64,000 bases of DNA from Cristatella mucedo (GCA_009760855.2 WPIO01000020.1:4061001-4125000); one strand, 5' to 3'; positions 53,166-63,629 are shown, counted from the stretch's first letter. Notes: generated by a model not told the origin, from the letters alone. Numbers and translations are program-made.

Positions 53166-53203
<38 letters not shown>

Positions 53204-56200
53204 CGTGTGTGTGTGCGCGCGCGTGTGTGAGTGACCATGTGGTTGGATTGGCAGGCGTTTGCCATCCGATGTTGTGAAGTGATCACATAAAACGATGCAA
53301 TCTCATACGGCCCTCCTGATTACGCTTTTGTCACCGCCCTCCGAATCTTGGCAGCAGTTCTGTCTTAACCATGAGCTCCCTGACTTGCAGCTACTGCAGT
53401 CATGTGTGAAACCTGCAACAAACCGTTCAAGAACAAGCGCAATTTGGAGATGCACCTGCATGTCCATACCGGTGCAAAGGAATTCAGTTGCGACGTAAGT
53501 TAGGCCAATCATTATAGTGTGCTGCTAGATCGTGACATCCACAGGTCGCTCATTTTCTCGTTATCGTTTCGTTGCCATCTGTCACCGTTGGATCCTGCGT
53601 TTGTTAGCGGCCAGAAGTTGACGAATGGCCGGAAGTTGCTTGGCGCTGCAGGCGTCAGCCTTTTTAAGTTTGCCGGCTGAAAGCAGACGTTGCAAGCAAA
53701 TTATTTTACAGTTGCTCTGCTTCTAGGTGTGTGGCAAGCAGTACAGCACAAGGGAGAGTTTGCGCTCTCACATGAAAGGCCACCAGTACCAGTTTGGGTG
53801 TGAGATATGCGCCAAGCCACTGGGCAGCTACTCGGCGTTCATGTGAGTTGACGTGTCCTTCTACTGTTGCTCGTTGCATGCATTTGTGGCTCAGATGTCG
53901 TAATCACACTCACCCAAAGTTATGCATGTACCGATGTATAGTGTTCGAAACTTGCGTTTGACTTATGCTGCCCAATTTGTCGATTTCATTTATTTGAGCA
54001 AGTGGCACTGCAGAGAGAGTCGGTCTGGTGTGACACTACTGTGATCCGAAATGTCGACTCTTAGCAGTTCTTTCAGTGGCCGCCCCTCCTGAATTTGCAG
54101 AGCTGTGCAATTTTAGCTTCTCATAAATTTGGTCGTTAGACGCACCCGCACATCTATTAGGTTAGTTAATGTCGCCGGATTGCTGACTTTGGCTCGAGGA
54201 AGCTTGTGACCAGAGCCCTCGCAAGGTCAATGCTTGCGGCCAGCTGTGGTCTCTCTCAGCTCCTCCAAGAGGAGCCTGTAGTTGCATGCCTGACTTAAAT
54301 TGAACCAATAAATAAATTTAAACTCATTTATATTGCACCCTCAGAGAACCTAATCTCTATTTAGGCACTTTATATATGCCACTTCAGATATGCTGCAGGG
54401 CTTGATCACACTCAGTTCCTTAATGCCAACTGTCAACGTTGCTTGCCTTTAATGTCTAGGGAACTTTGTGTGATCAAGCCATTAGTCATTAGCCATCAAG
54501 TCATTAAAGGCAAGCAATGCTGACAGTTGGCATGGAACAGTTTTTTTTTTTGGAGATTGACCCTAGACTTGTAATTTAATCCTGGGCACACTGCTAGTGG
54601 CTTCAGGCAGTGAACAGAGGCCGGCTGGTCCAACGACTAAAAGTATCCCTTATAATTTGATTGCAGGTGAATCAATCTTGCCTAATGACGTTTGCCATTA
54701 GGTTGAGAGATTCACTTTCCATTAGGTAAGAGAGATTCACCTGGCTGTTGGCAGCAATATGGTTTGGATCGAGTTTATGACCTTACCCACGGTCTGTCCA
54801 CACCGGAATAGGACAGCACAGCAAGAAGGTTAAAGCACGTTCGGTAGAAATGGGAAAGCTAGTTTATTGTCCAGAGAAGAACTTGGGGCACGAGGAGGCT
54901 GAAATTGGTGCAGCAGTTCAGCTAGGTATGAAGAAGTGAAGCCGTGTGGGTGGGACTTGCTGGTCCGAGTAAGAATTTTGCTCCGTTTATTGACCAGCAG
55001 CCAGAGTCGGGAACCGGTAAGGTCCTTGGCCAGCTGCCTTGCTAGACCGTCGCTAATTTCAGACGGTGATCAAACATGGTGGCTAGCTGTGGAAGCAGCA
55101 CAGCATTACCAATTAGAAGAGACTGAGGTGGACAGCCAATCGGCCCAGCTCGGAAGCAAAAAGCATGCTGCTTCCTTGGCAAATCATGGCAGCTATCTTT
55201 GTATACCTAGTTTAGTGTCGTGGTCCGGCTCAGTCCAATGGGATGGATCTGCTTGGGTGGTGGGGGGGGGGTTGAGCGATGTGTGGAGGCTGCCCTCACG
55301 ACCCAGCATGATCGTTGCAGCGGAGACTACCGCACAGTGCAGTTGGAGCTGTGTGCTAGTTAGTCTCTGTCTGACTCGTGAGCTTGCAGTAGGCGGCATG
55401 CCAGAGTGGTCTTGTAGTCAAGAGAGCGCATGCGTGATCTGCTCGTGTGAGCGAGCACCAAGACGTGCTTTCCGTGAGTCTTCACGTTGCCTTTCGCTGC
55501 AGCGCCCACAAGCGCCTGCACGACCCCAACCAGAAAGGCTACGAGTGCGACGTCTGCGGCAAGGTGCTGCTCTTCCGAGCCACACTGGAGGCGCACAAGC
55601 TTAACGTGCACTCCACCGAGCGGCCGTTCAAGTGCGACCAGTGCACGAAGGCGTTCAAAACGAAAGGCCAGCTGACGGTAGTGTGCGGCGGGCGGCAGCG
55701 GTCGCTCGTGACAGGCAGTCCGCAAGGCCGCGATTCTGTCGGCGAGAGCGCGCCGCCTAGTTCCCCGTTTACTTTTCTCTTGAAGAACCACGTAATCTCT
55801 CACAGAAAAGACAAGCCGTACACTTGCGAGGTGTGCGGCTACAGCGTCAAGAGACGCGACAGTCTGAGGCTGCACATGTACCGGCACGCCACTGTCAAGC
55901 CGTACCGCTGCGGCCGATGCAACAAGGAGTATACACAGAAGCAGGCGCTCGAGATCCACCTGAAAGCGAAGCACGCGGGTGAGGCTAGCAGCAGCTGCGA
56001 CCACTTGCGGCCGTCCACGTCGTGCCCGCTGCTGCTCCGTCGCCGTCCTATCCGGTCCGTAGTGTAAGCACTATGTGGCGTGACGGCGGAAAGCGAGTGG
56101 CAACGGGCACGGGCACGTCTGTCCTCGGCACCAGACTAAGCAGCAAGACACGCCGCCGTGACACCACTTGGCGCTTCCGCTAGCCGCAGCCTCAGCACAG

Positions 56201-57322
56201 TGGCTTTCGTGCGAGTTTTTGAGCGCGCACGATCCTAGCTGCCTTGCTGCCCAGGCATCACCACGTTCAACTGCCCCAACTGCGAGAAGGGTTTCAACAC
56301 CAACTACCTGCTGAAGAAACACATGCAAAAGGCCCACAACCTCGACGTCGCTACTGTGGCGCAGCCGGGAGCGCCCAGCTCGGAGCAGGTATGGACCGGA
56401 AGCTCGGCATTCTCGCTTGAAGCTGCTTCGCAAGCAGCCGCATTGCCGGTTCAAGTCACCCGCTGACGTCTCGGTCGCATTTGGCCAGGTCATAATCGCC
56501 GAGGAGAGTGTGGAGGAAACGGAGGCGGCCGCTGCCGTCAAGAAACAGACGGTCCTCATCAATGCGCACATTTGCGAGCACTGCACGGAGGCAAGTGTCT
56601 CCCGACACTCTCGGCTGCTGCCACCGCACCCAAGCGCCGGCTCCGAGACAGGAGTCGTGCAAGCCGCCCCCTTAGTTTGCCTCTGTGTCTTAGCTCTGCC
56701 AAAACGGTTGCGGCTGCGGTCAGTTAAGCTCGGCTAGGAGTGGCCTGGCTCTGAGTGGCTGCCCTCGCGCTCTCTCGTCCTTCGCAGGTGTTCGCGTCGC
56801 AGCACACGCTGGCTGTGCACATTCTCACGGACCACATGAACCAGCAGAAGTGGCTGAGCAGTGAAGCGGGCATCCATCCGGCTGCGGCAGCAGCGGCGTC
56901 CGCTGCCGTGCCCACGTCGGTGCCGGGTGAGGACGGTCAGGTGGTCAGCATCGCAGAGACGATCGAGATTCCGATCGGGGAGGAGATGCTCATCGTTCAA
57001 GCCGTCCAGGCAGGTACGACCCATGACCTGCGATGCTATGCCGACGGCTACGAGGCTCGGCATCTTCCTACTTTAGAGCCCGGCACTGCAGCAGCCGTTT
57101 TCGCAGCTACTGGCTCGCTGCTGCTGCTGCAGCAGCAGCCCCATGCAGGCAGGCAGGCGCATGCGGTGGCCTTGTACTTTTCGAAAGAGAGCTTTTCGTT
57201 TTCTTTCAGCCGATGGCATGACGAGCGATGCCACCCAGCACGAACTGATTCACAAAGTCGGCAATGCTGCCATCATAGCTGACCCCTCTTTGCAGCCGGG
57301 CGAGAAGCCCCTGACGACATAG
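46336..57322 (+). CDS. 17-exon gene for a C2H2 protein with 17 zinc fingers
   Basis: Probable nuclear DNA-binding protein. Exons: 46336-46837, 47775-47930, 50050-50150, 50475-51384, 51752-51923, 52062-52291, 52399-52542, 52653-52753, 52989-53109, 53400-53494, 53727-53842, 55503-55677, 55786-55978, 56255-56388, 56489-56590, 56788-57013 and 57210-57322 (stop TAG). Every junction keeps phase and the sum is 3,591 nt, giving 1,196 residues. Exon 1 encodes an Ala-rich, low-complexity N terminus. Fingers 1-4 (C-x2-C-x12-H-x3/4-H) are in exons 2-4. A long Ala/Glu-rich acidic linker fills the rest of exons 4-6. Fingers 5-17 run from exon 7 to exon 16, and the tail is acidic. Several fingers form only after splicing, for example CSLCSFT in exon 2 joins HLNIH in exon 3, which is strong evidence for the model. 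Intron 15 is GC-AG. The exon 1 donor (GAG|GTATAG) and the start codon are the weakest parts. I do not recognise an orthologue. Confidence 0.88.
48893..49080 (-). mobile_element. LINE family B 3' fragment in intron 2 of the zinc-finger gene
   Basis: GTATTGTTTCTGTGTCTGTTACTTGACAAAGCC..AAGCTAAGCGGCTTTCGGTACAC..AGAGTCAGGAGAGTAGTTGAGG, reverse to the gene. Confidence 0.75.
49180..49860 (-). mobile_element. LINE family A 3' end in intron 2 of the zinc-finger gene
   Basis: Reverse to the gene: TAATGAGAATACGCTTGATAAAGCGCCCTCAGAGCACTCAATC, 3' non-coding region, then the coding part to about 49860. It lies only 190 bp before exon 3. Confidence 0.88.
53091..53168. repeat. 44-bp tandem duplication across the exon 9 donor
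   Basis: The 34-bp string AACGTCCATTTTCCAATGGGTATGAGCTTTATTT occurs at 53091 and again at 53135. Both copies include the exon end and the GTATGAG donor. Confidence 0.95.
53167..53230. repeat. (GT)n microsatellite just after the exon 9 donor
   Basis: GT run with GCGC interruptions, in intron 9, beginning at the second copy of the duplicated donor. Confidence 0.96.
54399..54538. repeat. interleaved inverted repeats in intron 11
   Basis: Arm A 54399-54419 (GGCTTGATCACACTCAGTTCC) pairs with 54460-54480. Arm B 54423-54454 (ATGCCAACTGTCAACG...) pairs with 54502-54533. The order is A-B-A'-B', so the two stems cannot nest. Confidence 0.85.
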
Positions 57323-57571
57323 TCGACCCAAGAAAGCATTTCCGTTGCCTTCTGTCCTCCCCCAACTCCAGGAAGCTTGCGGAAGTGCGCCCGACCAGGG
57401 CCAATGCATGCAGATTAAAAGAAGGGGGGGGGGACACGACAGGTTGTGTGCTGCACTGACAAACTCTTGCTGAATACACTTTCCTAGTTAACTGGCGCTG
57501 CTGCGCTGGCAGGCTGCCAAAGAAATGCGCTGCGACGGCTGGCAGGTATAGTGCATAGAAAAAAAACTAAC

Positions 57572-57577
57572 TTTATT
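57572..57577 (-). terminator. poly(A) signal of CSN7
   Basis: TTTATT on the plus strand reads AATAAA on the minus strand, about 590 bp past the CSN7 stop. It lies upstream of the plus-strand AATAAA at 57648, so the two 3' UTRs should overlap. Confidence 0.5.
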
Positions 57578-57647
57578 GCTGCTGCATCTGCCGGTGAGCC
57601 ACTCTCAGCTGTCACGATGTTGCCCATGGCAATTGTAGCCATATTCA

Positions 57648-57653
57648 AATAAA
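57648..57653 (+). terminator. poly(A) signal of the zinc-finger gene
   Basis: AATAAA lies 326 bp after the TAG stop of the zinc-finger gene and is the first canonical hexamer on that strand after the stop. Confidence 0.6.
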
Positions 57654-58163
57654 AGGGAATCGGGCGAGCTCACAGGCCAGCTCTCGTTGTTAGTGCTTGG
57701 GCATGGCAGAGCACTTGCCAAGCAGAGCTTGCTCGCGTGCACAGCGCCGTTCGGAAAAGTCGGGCAGGCGTTCGGAAACGTCTTTAAGGCGATGTGATGC
57801 TGTTAGCGTGTCACGAGGACGACTTGAACGACTTTGTGGCGCTGCCTCGGAGTCTGCAAGGGATAAGCGGCCGGCCAGGGGGCCGCTGACCGTGGAGCAC
57901 GCTCTGCTGCACACAGCTCTGCACCGCTAGCGCTGACGATCCTCACTCCCGTGCCACGTCACGAAACGGCAGTGAGTGCTGCTGTAGCACACAGCAAGAT
58001 GCGACGCAAAGGAATGCTGGGACAGCAGCCGAAGCAGCAACAGGTCAGGTGCGGCTGCAAGACCGTGGGTGGGTAGAGGTGCTGAATGAACCGAGAGTGA
58101 TGGGAGAGAGTGCTCGTTGCCTAATCTCCCCCCCCCCTCAGTCCAGTCTGCCAGCCATGCACT

Positions 58164-61100
58164 TCAGACATACCCTTTCATCTTGCCAGGAGCCTTCTTT
58201 CCAGATTTCAACTGGTCGCTCTGTGCCTCGCCGTTCTCGGCCTGAGGCTGCTGGCCAAACGACTGGGCAGGCTGCTGCATCTGCGTTGCCCGCAGGGTCT
58301 TTTTGATGTTTATCACCTTGTCAAGAAAAAGCTCTGCACTTCAGCGAATAGTGAAGAGCAAAACAGTGAGTAGCGGGAGCGTGTTGCTACGCCGTAAGGT
58401 CGGACACTGATCGGGAAGGCTGACGCTGGCATTGACGGCGCAGTCACAACATCAGGCAACTAATGAGTGAGCAGCAGGAAAAGCCAAGCCAAGTGTGTAT
58501 CGAGCGATGAGTGACCTTTTTTAAACCACCTTTTTAAACTTTAGGGACTTATGCGACCATTGCACGAACGTTTAAACCTTTGGAGACCGTCGCATGCTCC
58601 CAAAGCCTGGAACCCACTACTTACGCACGCTGACATTTAAATGGCGACATTCAAATAGGAGCTTAAAACACCTGTTTATTACAGCATACAGTGGGTCTCA
58701 AGTGATTCGTCCCTTTGTGTGTACATGCCTGCTTACACTGCCTGCTGCTTGCCGATGTTATCACCAATCATTTGGTAATTTTTTTCTATGCAGCATCCGT
58801 AATGTGCCTAGAAAGAGATTCAGTTTTCTGAGGGCGCTATAGAAATGTTTTATTATTATTATTATTATTATTGCAATTCATCAATACGTGCACACATGCA
58901 GCAGGACAGGTCCAAGTAAAAAAGTCGGTCTCTGCCCAGCAGGCCCAAGGATCCCCAGCTGCCATCAGCTGGCTTGCAGAAGGCAATCAGGGATTGAACA
59001 CTGCACGACTCGAATCTAAGTCGGGCATACAACCTGCCTTCACCTGGTAGCTAGCTAAGACCGAGGGCTAAGGTTATTTGGTGTCTTACCAGCGATGCAT
59101 TACAGTTTCCTAGCACTTTGATCATGCTTATCCCTAATCCTGCTTCTGGGGGTGGTGCTAATGCTTCCCTCAGTCAGTTCTTGGTTGCATCTCGTGAGAT
59201 GGCCGGGCATGGGGTGCTGGTTTGGTAATTGTGATGATCGCTTGCAAGCTGCCACATCGGCCTTCCTCCTTTGCTGCTGCTCCTGGCTAGCGTCTGGCTG
59301 GCCGAGGAAAGCAGGGCTGGTTCAGAGAACCGAGGTAATGAATGGCTCGTCAAAGGCTTGCCAAGGCTTGTCCTGGTAGATCCGGCTCTCTGTAGGACGC
59401 GCCCACCATTTGTGGGTGTGTGACAGGGTCCCCCATTTGCTGTCATCTTTTCACCAAGCCCACCAAGGACACTGCAGCTCGATTTGCACCACGGGAGCGG
59501 CAGCGACTCCGGCATACAGGCAGCAGTGATGAACGAAGGGAGCACCCGAGCGAGCAGCTACTAAGGAGAGTGGCAGCACTTAAAGCGTTGCTCTGGAGTT
59601 GCTCTGCGCCTCACCTCCTTCTGGATGTCCTCCTCCGTTTTCTTGTTAGCCTCGCAGCGACCGTTGGCCAGTGAGATCTCGGTCCCTATTGTCTGCAGCA
59701 TGGTCTCGCATGTTGCACACCTCGAACGAGCAGAACGGACCGTGCACCGACCACGGAGCAATCGCAGGACCCCCTCCCAATCGCAATGGCTGCAGCGCAT
59801 GGCCAAGCGGTCAGCTCGAACCGACTGCCCGTCTGTCTGTTAACGCTGTACAATTAGGTATATTCGGGGCAAGGCCTGTCGTTACGTACTCTTGGTTACA
59901 AAACAGCCTACTGGAACGCGGGCCTTCTGAGGATGGTACAAGCACTGGCCAAGGCATCATCGCGTGAGCAAAAACAAAGTGGAAGCTACCAGGACTGCAG
60001 CAGGCCTATCATATCCGGCAGCGCATCAGGTGGTGCATCCCTGCCTATGGCATGCTCAACTTCGAGGAGCTGTCGCTTCTGGTCCATCTTTCCTTGGATG
60101 ACTCCATTGTAGATCACTTCAATTACGAGATCCTTCGAATGAAACAAGCCAACAACTGCAAACTTATGAAGCCGTCACCATCTGGCAAGTCACGTATGTG
60201 AGTGACCTCGTTGAGACAGCATAACGATGCATACAAAGCAAATAGAAAAAAATCGCCGTTCGTAATACACACACTGGGCTCCGGTGTGTGGTGACAAACA
60301 ACTAGTCTACTGAAACTAAGCAGAGAAGCATGTATACATACAGTGGGCATGCTAGAATATCAGAGAGGGATGGCTGGAGGGCAGCATCAGAAGTGGCAGC
60401 AGGAGCAGCATGTCAACAGATGCAGAAATGGGTTTCAACGAGCAGGATATCCAAGGCAAAGCAATTGACAGCTGGCGGCATCAATGCATCTCTACGGTTG
60501 AGCCACACCACGACAAGCCTTCAAGCTTGAGGTGAGAGAGCTCAATGTCGTATCTGCCGCTCCACATACCACAGGCTCAATAGCGATAAAGCAATGCTGA
60601 CATCTTATCATTTCCAGCCGTCTTGAGCTGCTATTTCCATGCTACTCACTAGCTCAACTGCTCTCCTGGCTCCGCTTTACTTCTCGCTTTCTCCTTGTTG
60701 CATGAGTGAAGCCTGTTAGCTACCGCATGCATACCGAAAGCCGTGTAGGCTGTGAGTGCACTATACAAAACTCTTGTGTAACACCCACAAAGTCTTTGTA
60801 GAGTTACAGCCGGAGATACATTACCTTTTAGATCAAAATCTGGATAACCGAGCATGGGTTAACGTCTTTGCATCAGGCGACTGCTGCTGCATTTTATCGA
60901 CACATTTGTCTGCCAGATAAAGCAGTGTCGTACCCAAGCCAAGACATGCCTACCGATAGGCTGTAGTGCTACAGTAATACTTGTTTTGGATGTCGATCTC
61001 GGGTTTCGGCGATCTCTTGAAGCAGTCTTACTTAAAAAAGGCACAAGCTTTGCCGGCCAGGGAAGCTCTAAGCATCCGACGGAAGTGCATTTACACTCTG

Positions 61101-62169
61101 GCTCGCACAGCAAGGTCGCCTGCTCTGCTGTTGAGGCCCATTCATAGCGGAGTCACTTGCTAGACAAGTGTGTAAACGCAAGGATGCAGTGGAGCGAGAG
61201 TGTAAAAGTAAAACTGCCGGTCGCTCATGAACGCTTGTCAACGTCACAAGCCAGAATAGTATGCCTGATAGCTGGAGTTTGGCAGTCGGGCTCGGTACAC
61301 CGGTACGGCATCGATCCTATTGGCATCGATCCTATTTCGCGCCAGCCGACGGCAGGCAGCTTGCCCGCTCGAGCAGCCGCTCGAGCAGCCGCAACGTCGT
61401 AGACCAGAGGAAGCAGGGGGGAGGGAGGAGCCACTCACCTCAAGCTCGCGAACGTTCCTAAGATCCAGTTCGCCAAGCAGCGTCTGATAAGGTATGTACT
61501 GCAAACACACATCAGGCGACGATGCGGTGCAGCAATGGCAGCAAAAGCTTCGAGCAATAGCAGGCAGCACGGCACGGCGCGAGTAGACGTCGACGAAGGT
61601 GTCGGCATTTTCGTACTTAAAGAAAGCTCGGAGAAATTACCGAAGCCGCCACGCTTACCCGGCTCTTCATGGCTAGTGAGGCAATGGTCAGGTGTCGCAG
61701 TTTTTTCAGCATTGCGTCCGTCAGCTCGGGTAACGTGCTCCTATTCGCTACGGTAAATAAGGAAGGCCGTGCCGAACGCTTATGTAAAGAAAATGCTAGA
61801 AAGAAATCGCACAGATATGTGCACCGACGCGACCGAGCTCACCGGCATAGTCTTTACAGCTACCGTAGGCGAAAATGTGAAGGAGCTGGTGGTAGGGGGC
61901 ATGCTCACCAACAGCGAGCTGCAACGACGCCAGCGACAGATGGTGGCTTCTAAGTGAGTGCCACGCCCGGCCGAGCGTCTCGCGAGAGAGCGATGCGTCG
62001 GGCCGTGGCCCGTTACCTTGCTAATGTTGGCGTCATCCAGGAGCTCACCGAAAACATATATACCAGGCGCCTCTAAAGCCTGTTTAATAATATTCACGCT
62101 TTCCGGTCCCGGGGTTGCATTTCTTGCGAGAAATAGATACGATTCCAGCGGATTGTTAATAGCCTGCAT
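58164..62169 (-). CDS. CSN7: COP9 signalosome complex subunit 7 (CSN7)
   Basis: CSN7 is a PCI-domain scaffold subunit of the COP9 signalosome, which removes NEDD8 from cullin-RING ligases. Minus-strand exons: 62169-62017, 61918-61843, 61747-61659, 61498-61439, 60132-59990, 59720-59615 and 58316-58164 (stop TGA). All phases agree and the product is 259 residues; human paralogues are about 264-275. Recognised family blocks in order are LEAPGIYVFGELLD (exon 1), LLHIFAYG (exon 2), LKKLRHLTIASLA (exon 3), IPYQTLLGEL..RNVRELE (exon 4), DLVIEVIYNGVIQGKMDQK and AIGRD (exon 5), and SWC..CETML leading into the C-terminal helix (exons 5-6). Exon 7 encodes the Gln/Lys-rich tail. The ATG at 62169 is chosen because it gives the usual short N-terminal lead. 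An in-frame ATG at 62256 would add 29 residues. Introns 4 and 6 carry antisense LINE 3' fragments. The gene converges with the zinc-finger gene and is divergent from the gene at 62482. Confidence 0.93.
58565..58873 (+). mobile_element. LINE family A 3' end in CSN7 intron 6
   Basis: TTTGGAGACCGTCGCATGCTCCCAAAGCCTGGAACCC ... AGAAAGAGATTCAGTTTTCTGAGGGCGCTATAGAAATG(TTA)n. Antisense to CSN7, with internal deletions. Confidence 0.88.
58895..59075 (-). mobile_element. possible SINE related to family 2
   Basis: ACTGCACGACTCGAATCTAAGTCGGGCATACAACCTGCCTTCACCTGGTAGCTAGC has the layout of a family 2 head in reverse. The tail is not conserved. Confidence 0.4.
60585..60830 (+). mobile_element. LINE family B 3' fragment in CSN7 intron 4
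   Basis: TTGAGCTGCTATTTCCATGCTACTCACTAGCTCAACTGCTCTCC...ACCGAAAGCCGTGTAGGCTGTGAGTG...TTTGTAGAGTTACAGCCGGAGATACATTACC. Antisense to CSN7. Confidence 0.85.
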
Positions 62170-62481
62170 TCTCTCAAATAATGAAATAACGGAATCACTG
62201 TAGCGGAGCGGAAGGTCGACTGGAGCGACCTTCAATGGTTCCGCCCCTTGTTGCATTCACGCCATTCGGGTGGCTCTCTCGGGCTGACAAGTCTCTTTTA
62301 AGTAGGGTGCGCTGATTGATGGCTCTAAAAGGGATCGGCTCCCTACAAAAACCAACAGCTCGAGAGGGCGGCGGCAACCGTAGAGGCGGAATTACAAGCG
62401 GAAGTCCCGCGCGACGTCGTGCACTCGTCGCCCCTCGCGAGGCTTCGTGAGCGCTCGATCGCGAGAGGGTAGTCAACGAAC
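62170..62481. promoter_or_regulatory. probable bidirectional promoter between CSN7 and its divergent neighbour
   Basis: Only 312 bp separate the CSN7 start codon (minus) from the start codon of the plus-strand gene. The interval is GC- and CpG-rich, contains CGACGTCGTG near 62412, and shows no transposon sequence. A shared promoter follows from the geometry. No initiator or TATA element is clear enough to call. Confidence 0.6.
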
Positions 62482-62713
62482 ATGGTCAAAGCATACAGCT
62501 TAGAGAGAGTTCAGAAGAAGCTCAGACAGACGCGCAGTCTCGATCAGCTGCCCTCCGATGGTACACCGCTGTGCTGCGCACTTTCGGACAGCGGGCAGAT
62601 TTTCCTTGCGTCGAACCGCCGAACCGTGGGTGTCTACAGTATAGATGACTTTCAGGAAATTGTCACGATCAGCACCGTAGGAGTACCTCGAGGCTTGTTT
62701 TATAGCGAGATAG
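62482..62713 (+). CDS. first coding exon of an unrecognised gene, divergent from CSN7
   Basis: An ATG at 62482 in a fair context (AACATGG) opens 77 codons and one base, ending at a consensus donor (ATAG|GTAAGC). The N terminus is basic and followed by a stretch that reads like beta-propeller strands (CCALSDSGQIFLAS, then TVGVYSIDDF), so a WD-type or related propeller is possible but unproven. The next exon is ambiguous. One candidate after 62926 keeps phase (acceptors GGAG or GGAGCAG, donor GATCGA|GTGAGG). A more protein-like frame around 62990-63050 (NYVLVCRSYD) ends at a GTAAGC donor but does not match the phase of exon 1. The gene therefore continues beyond what I can model and probably beyond the window. 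No family name is assigned. Confidence 0.7.
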
Positions 62714-63087
62714 GTAAGCTCAAGCCGCTCGGGCAGCGTTTGGGCCACTTTCCCGCCTTCATACGCTCGTCGAACGCTTCAGCCACAGCTCTAGTTTTAG
62801 TAGTGCAACGCGATCGCCGACCCCGAATCGCTCCCCACTCAGCTCTTAGCTGGGCGCCGATATTTGGCTATTAATTTTCTCTTCCTGCGCCGCCGCATAC
62901 CCCCTCGGCGATTCCGGAGCAGTGATTGCTCGTAGGCCAACGCTCGTCACCGCTCCATCTCCAGAAACTACGTGCTGGTGTGCCGCAGTTATGATCGAGT
63001 GAGGACGTCCAGCTGTATCTCTCACCTTTCCTCACTGGGCGAGTACGTGTAAGCAGCGTCCGATGTTTTCTTTGCTCTGCTGCAATA

Positions 63088-63271
63088 GAATAAAAATAAA
63101 TAAATGCTAGCTGATTTAACAGCCTCTTTTGTATAGCGACAGAAGAGCCTTTACGGCTGTCACCGTTATGCAGCAGCGATTAAGGATCGCCCACTGCAGG
63201 ATTTGAACCCACGACCTCCGGACTGAGGTCGTGAAAAGCAACTGCCTTACCTGGTGTACCATTGCGGCTCA
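63088..63271 (-). mobile_element. SINE family 2 copy
   Basis: Reverse copy: (AAATA)n tail, GCTGATTTAACAGCCTCTTTTGTATAGCGACAGAAGAGCC, CCCACTGCAGGATTTGAACCC (B box), CTTACCTGGTGTACCATTGCGGCTC head. It lies inside or downstream of the partial plus-strand gene. Confidence 0.88.
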
Positions 63272-63469
63272 CCGGAATCTGATTGTCGGCTCAGCTCCGG
63301 CGAGAAACTGCTTGTGCTATCAATCGGATGAAGAGTTCGACATCTAGAACAGAGAGTTTTAAAATCAGCATCGGATTCGACTGTTCTGCTTCGGTCGGAT
63401 TAAGGCTATTATGCTTCGGGCGAATTTGCACAATCTCTGTATGGTCTTTGACAGCAAGCTAACCCTAAA

Positions 63470-63625
63470 TCTTAGCCCTGTGGTAAGGTGCTTGCTCTTC
63501 ACGACCGTGGTCGTGTTTTAGAGCCCTGCAGTGAGCGATTCCTGTAAGTCTACTTCAAGTGGCGGTGATAGCCTCTAACGTGCATCTGCCGCTATGCAAA
63601 TGAGGCTGTTGAATTAGACTTAACC
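63470..63625 (+). mobile_element. SINE family 2 copy
   Basis: Sense copy: GTGGTAAGGTGCTTGCTCTTCACGACCGTGGTCG, TAGAGCCCTGCAGTGAGCGATTCC, CCGCTATGCAAATGAGGCTGTTGAATTAGA. Inverted relative to the copy 200 bp upstream. Confidence 0.78.
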
Positions 63626-63629
63626 TTTA

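Noticed and set aside
61769-61957. 62-codon plus-strand frame
   Set aside because: It lies opposite CSN7 exon 2 and adjacent introns. The minus-strand exon explains the conservation-like look.
62926-63052. Second exon of the gene at 62482
   Set aside because: Two mutually exclusive frames are possible. The more protein-like one conflicts with the phase of exon 1, so no exon is called.
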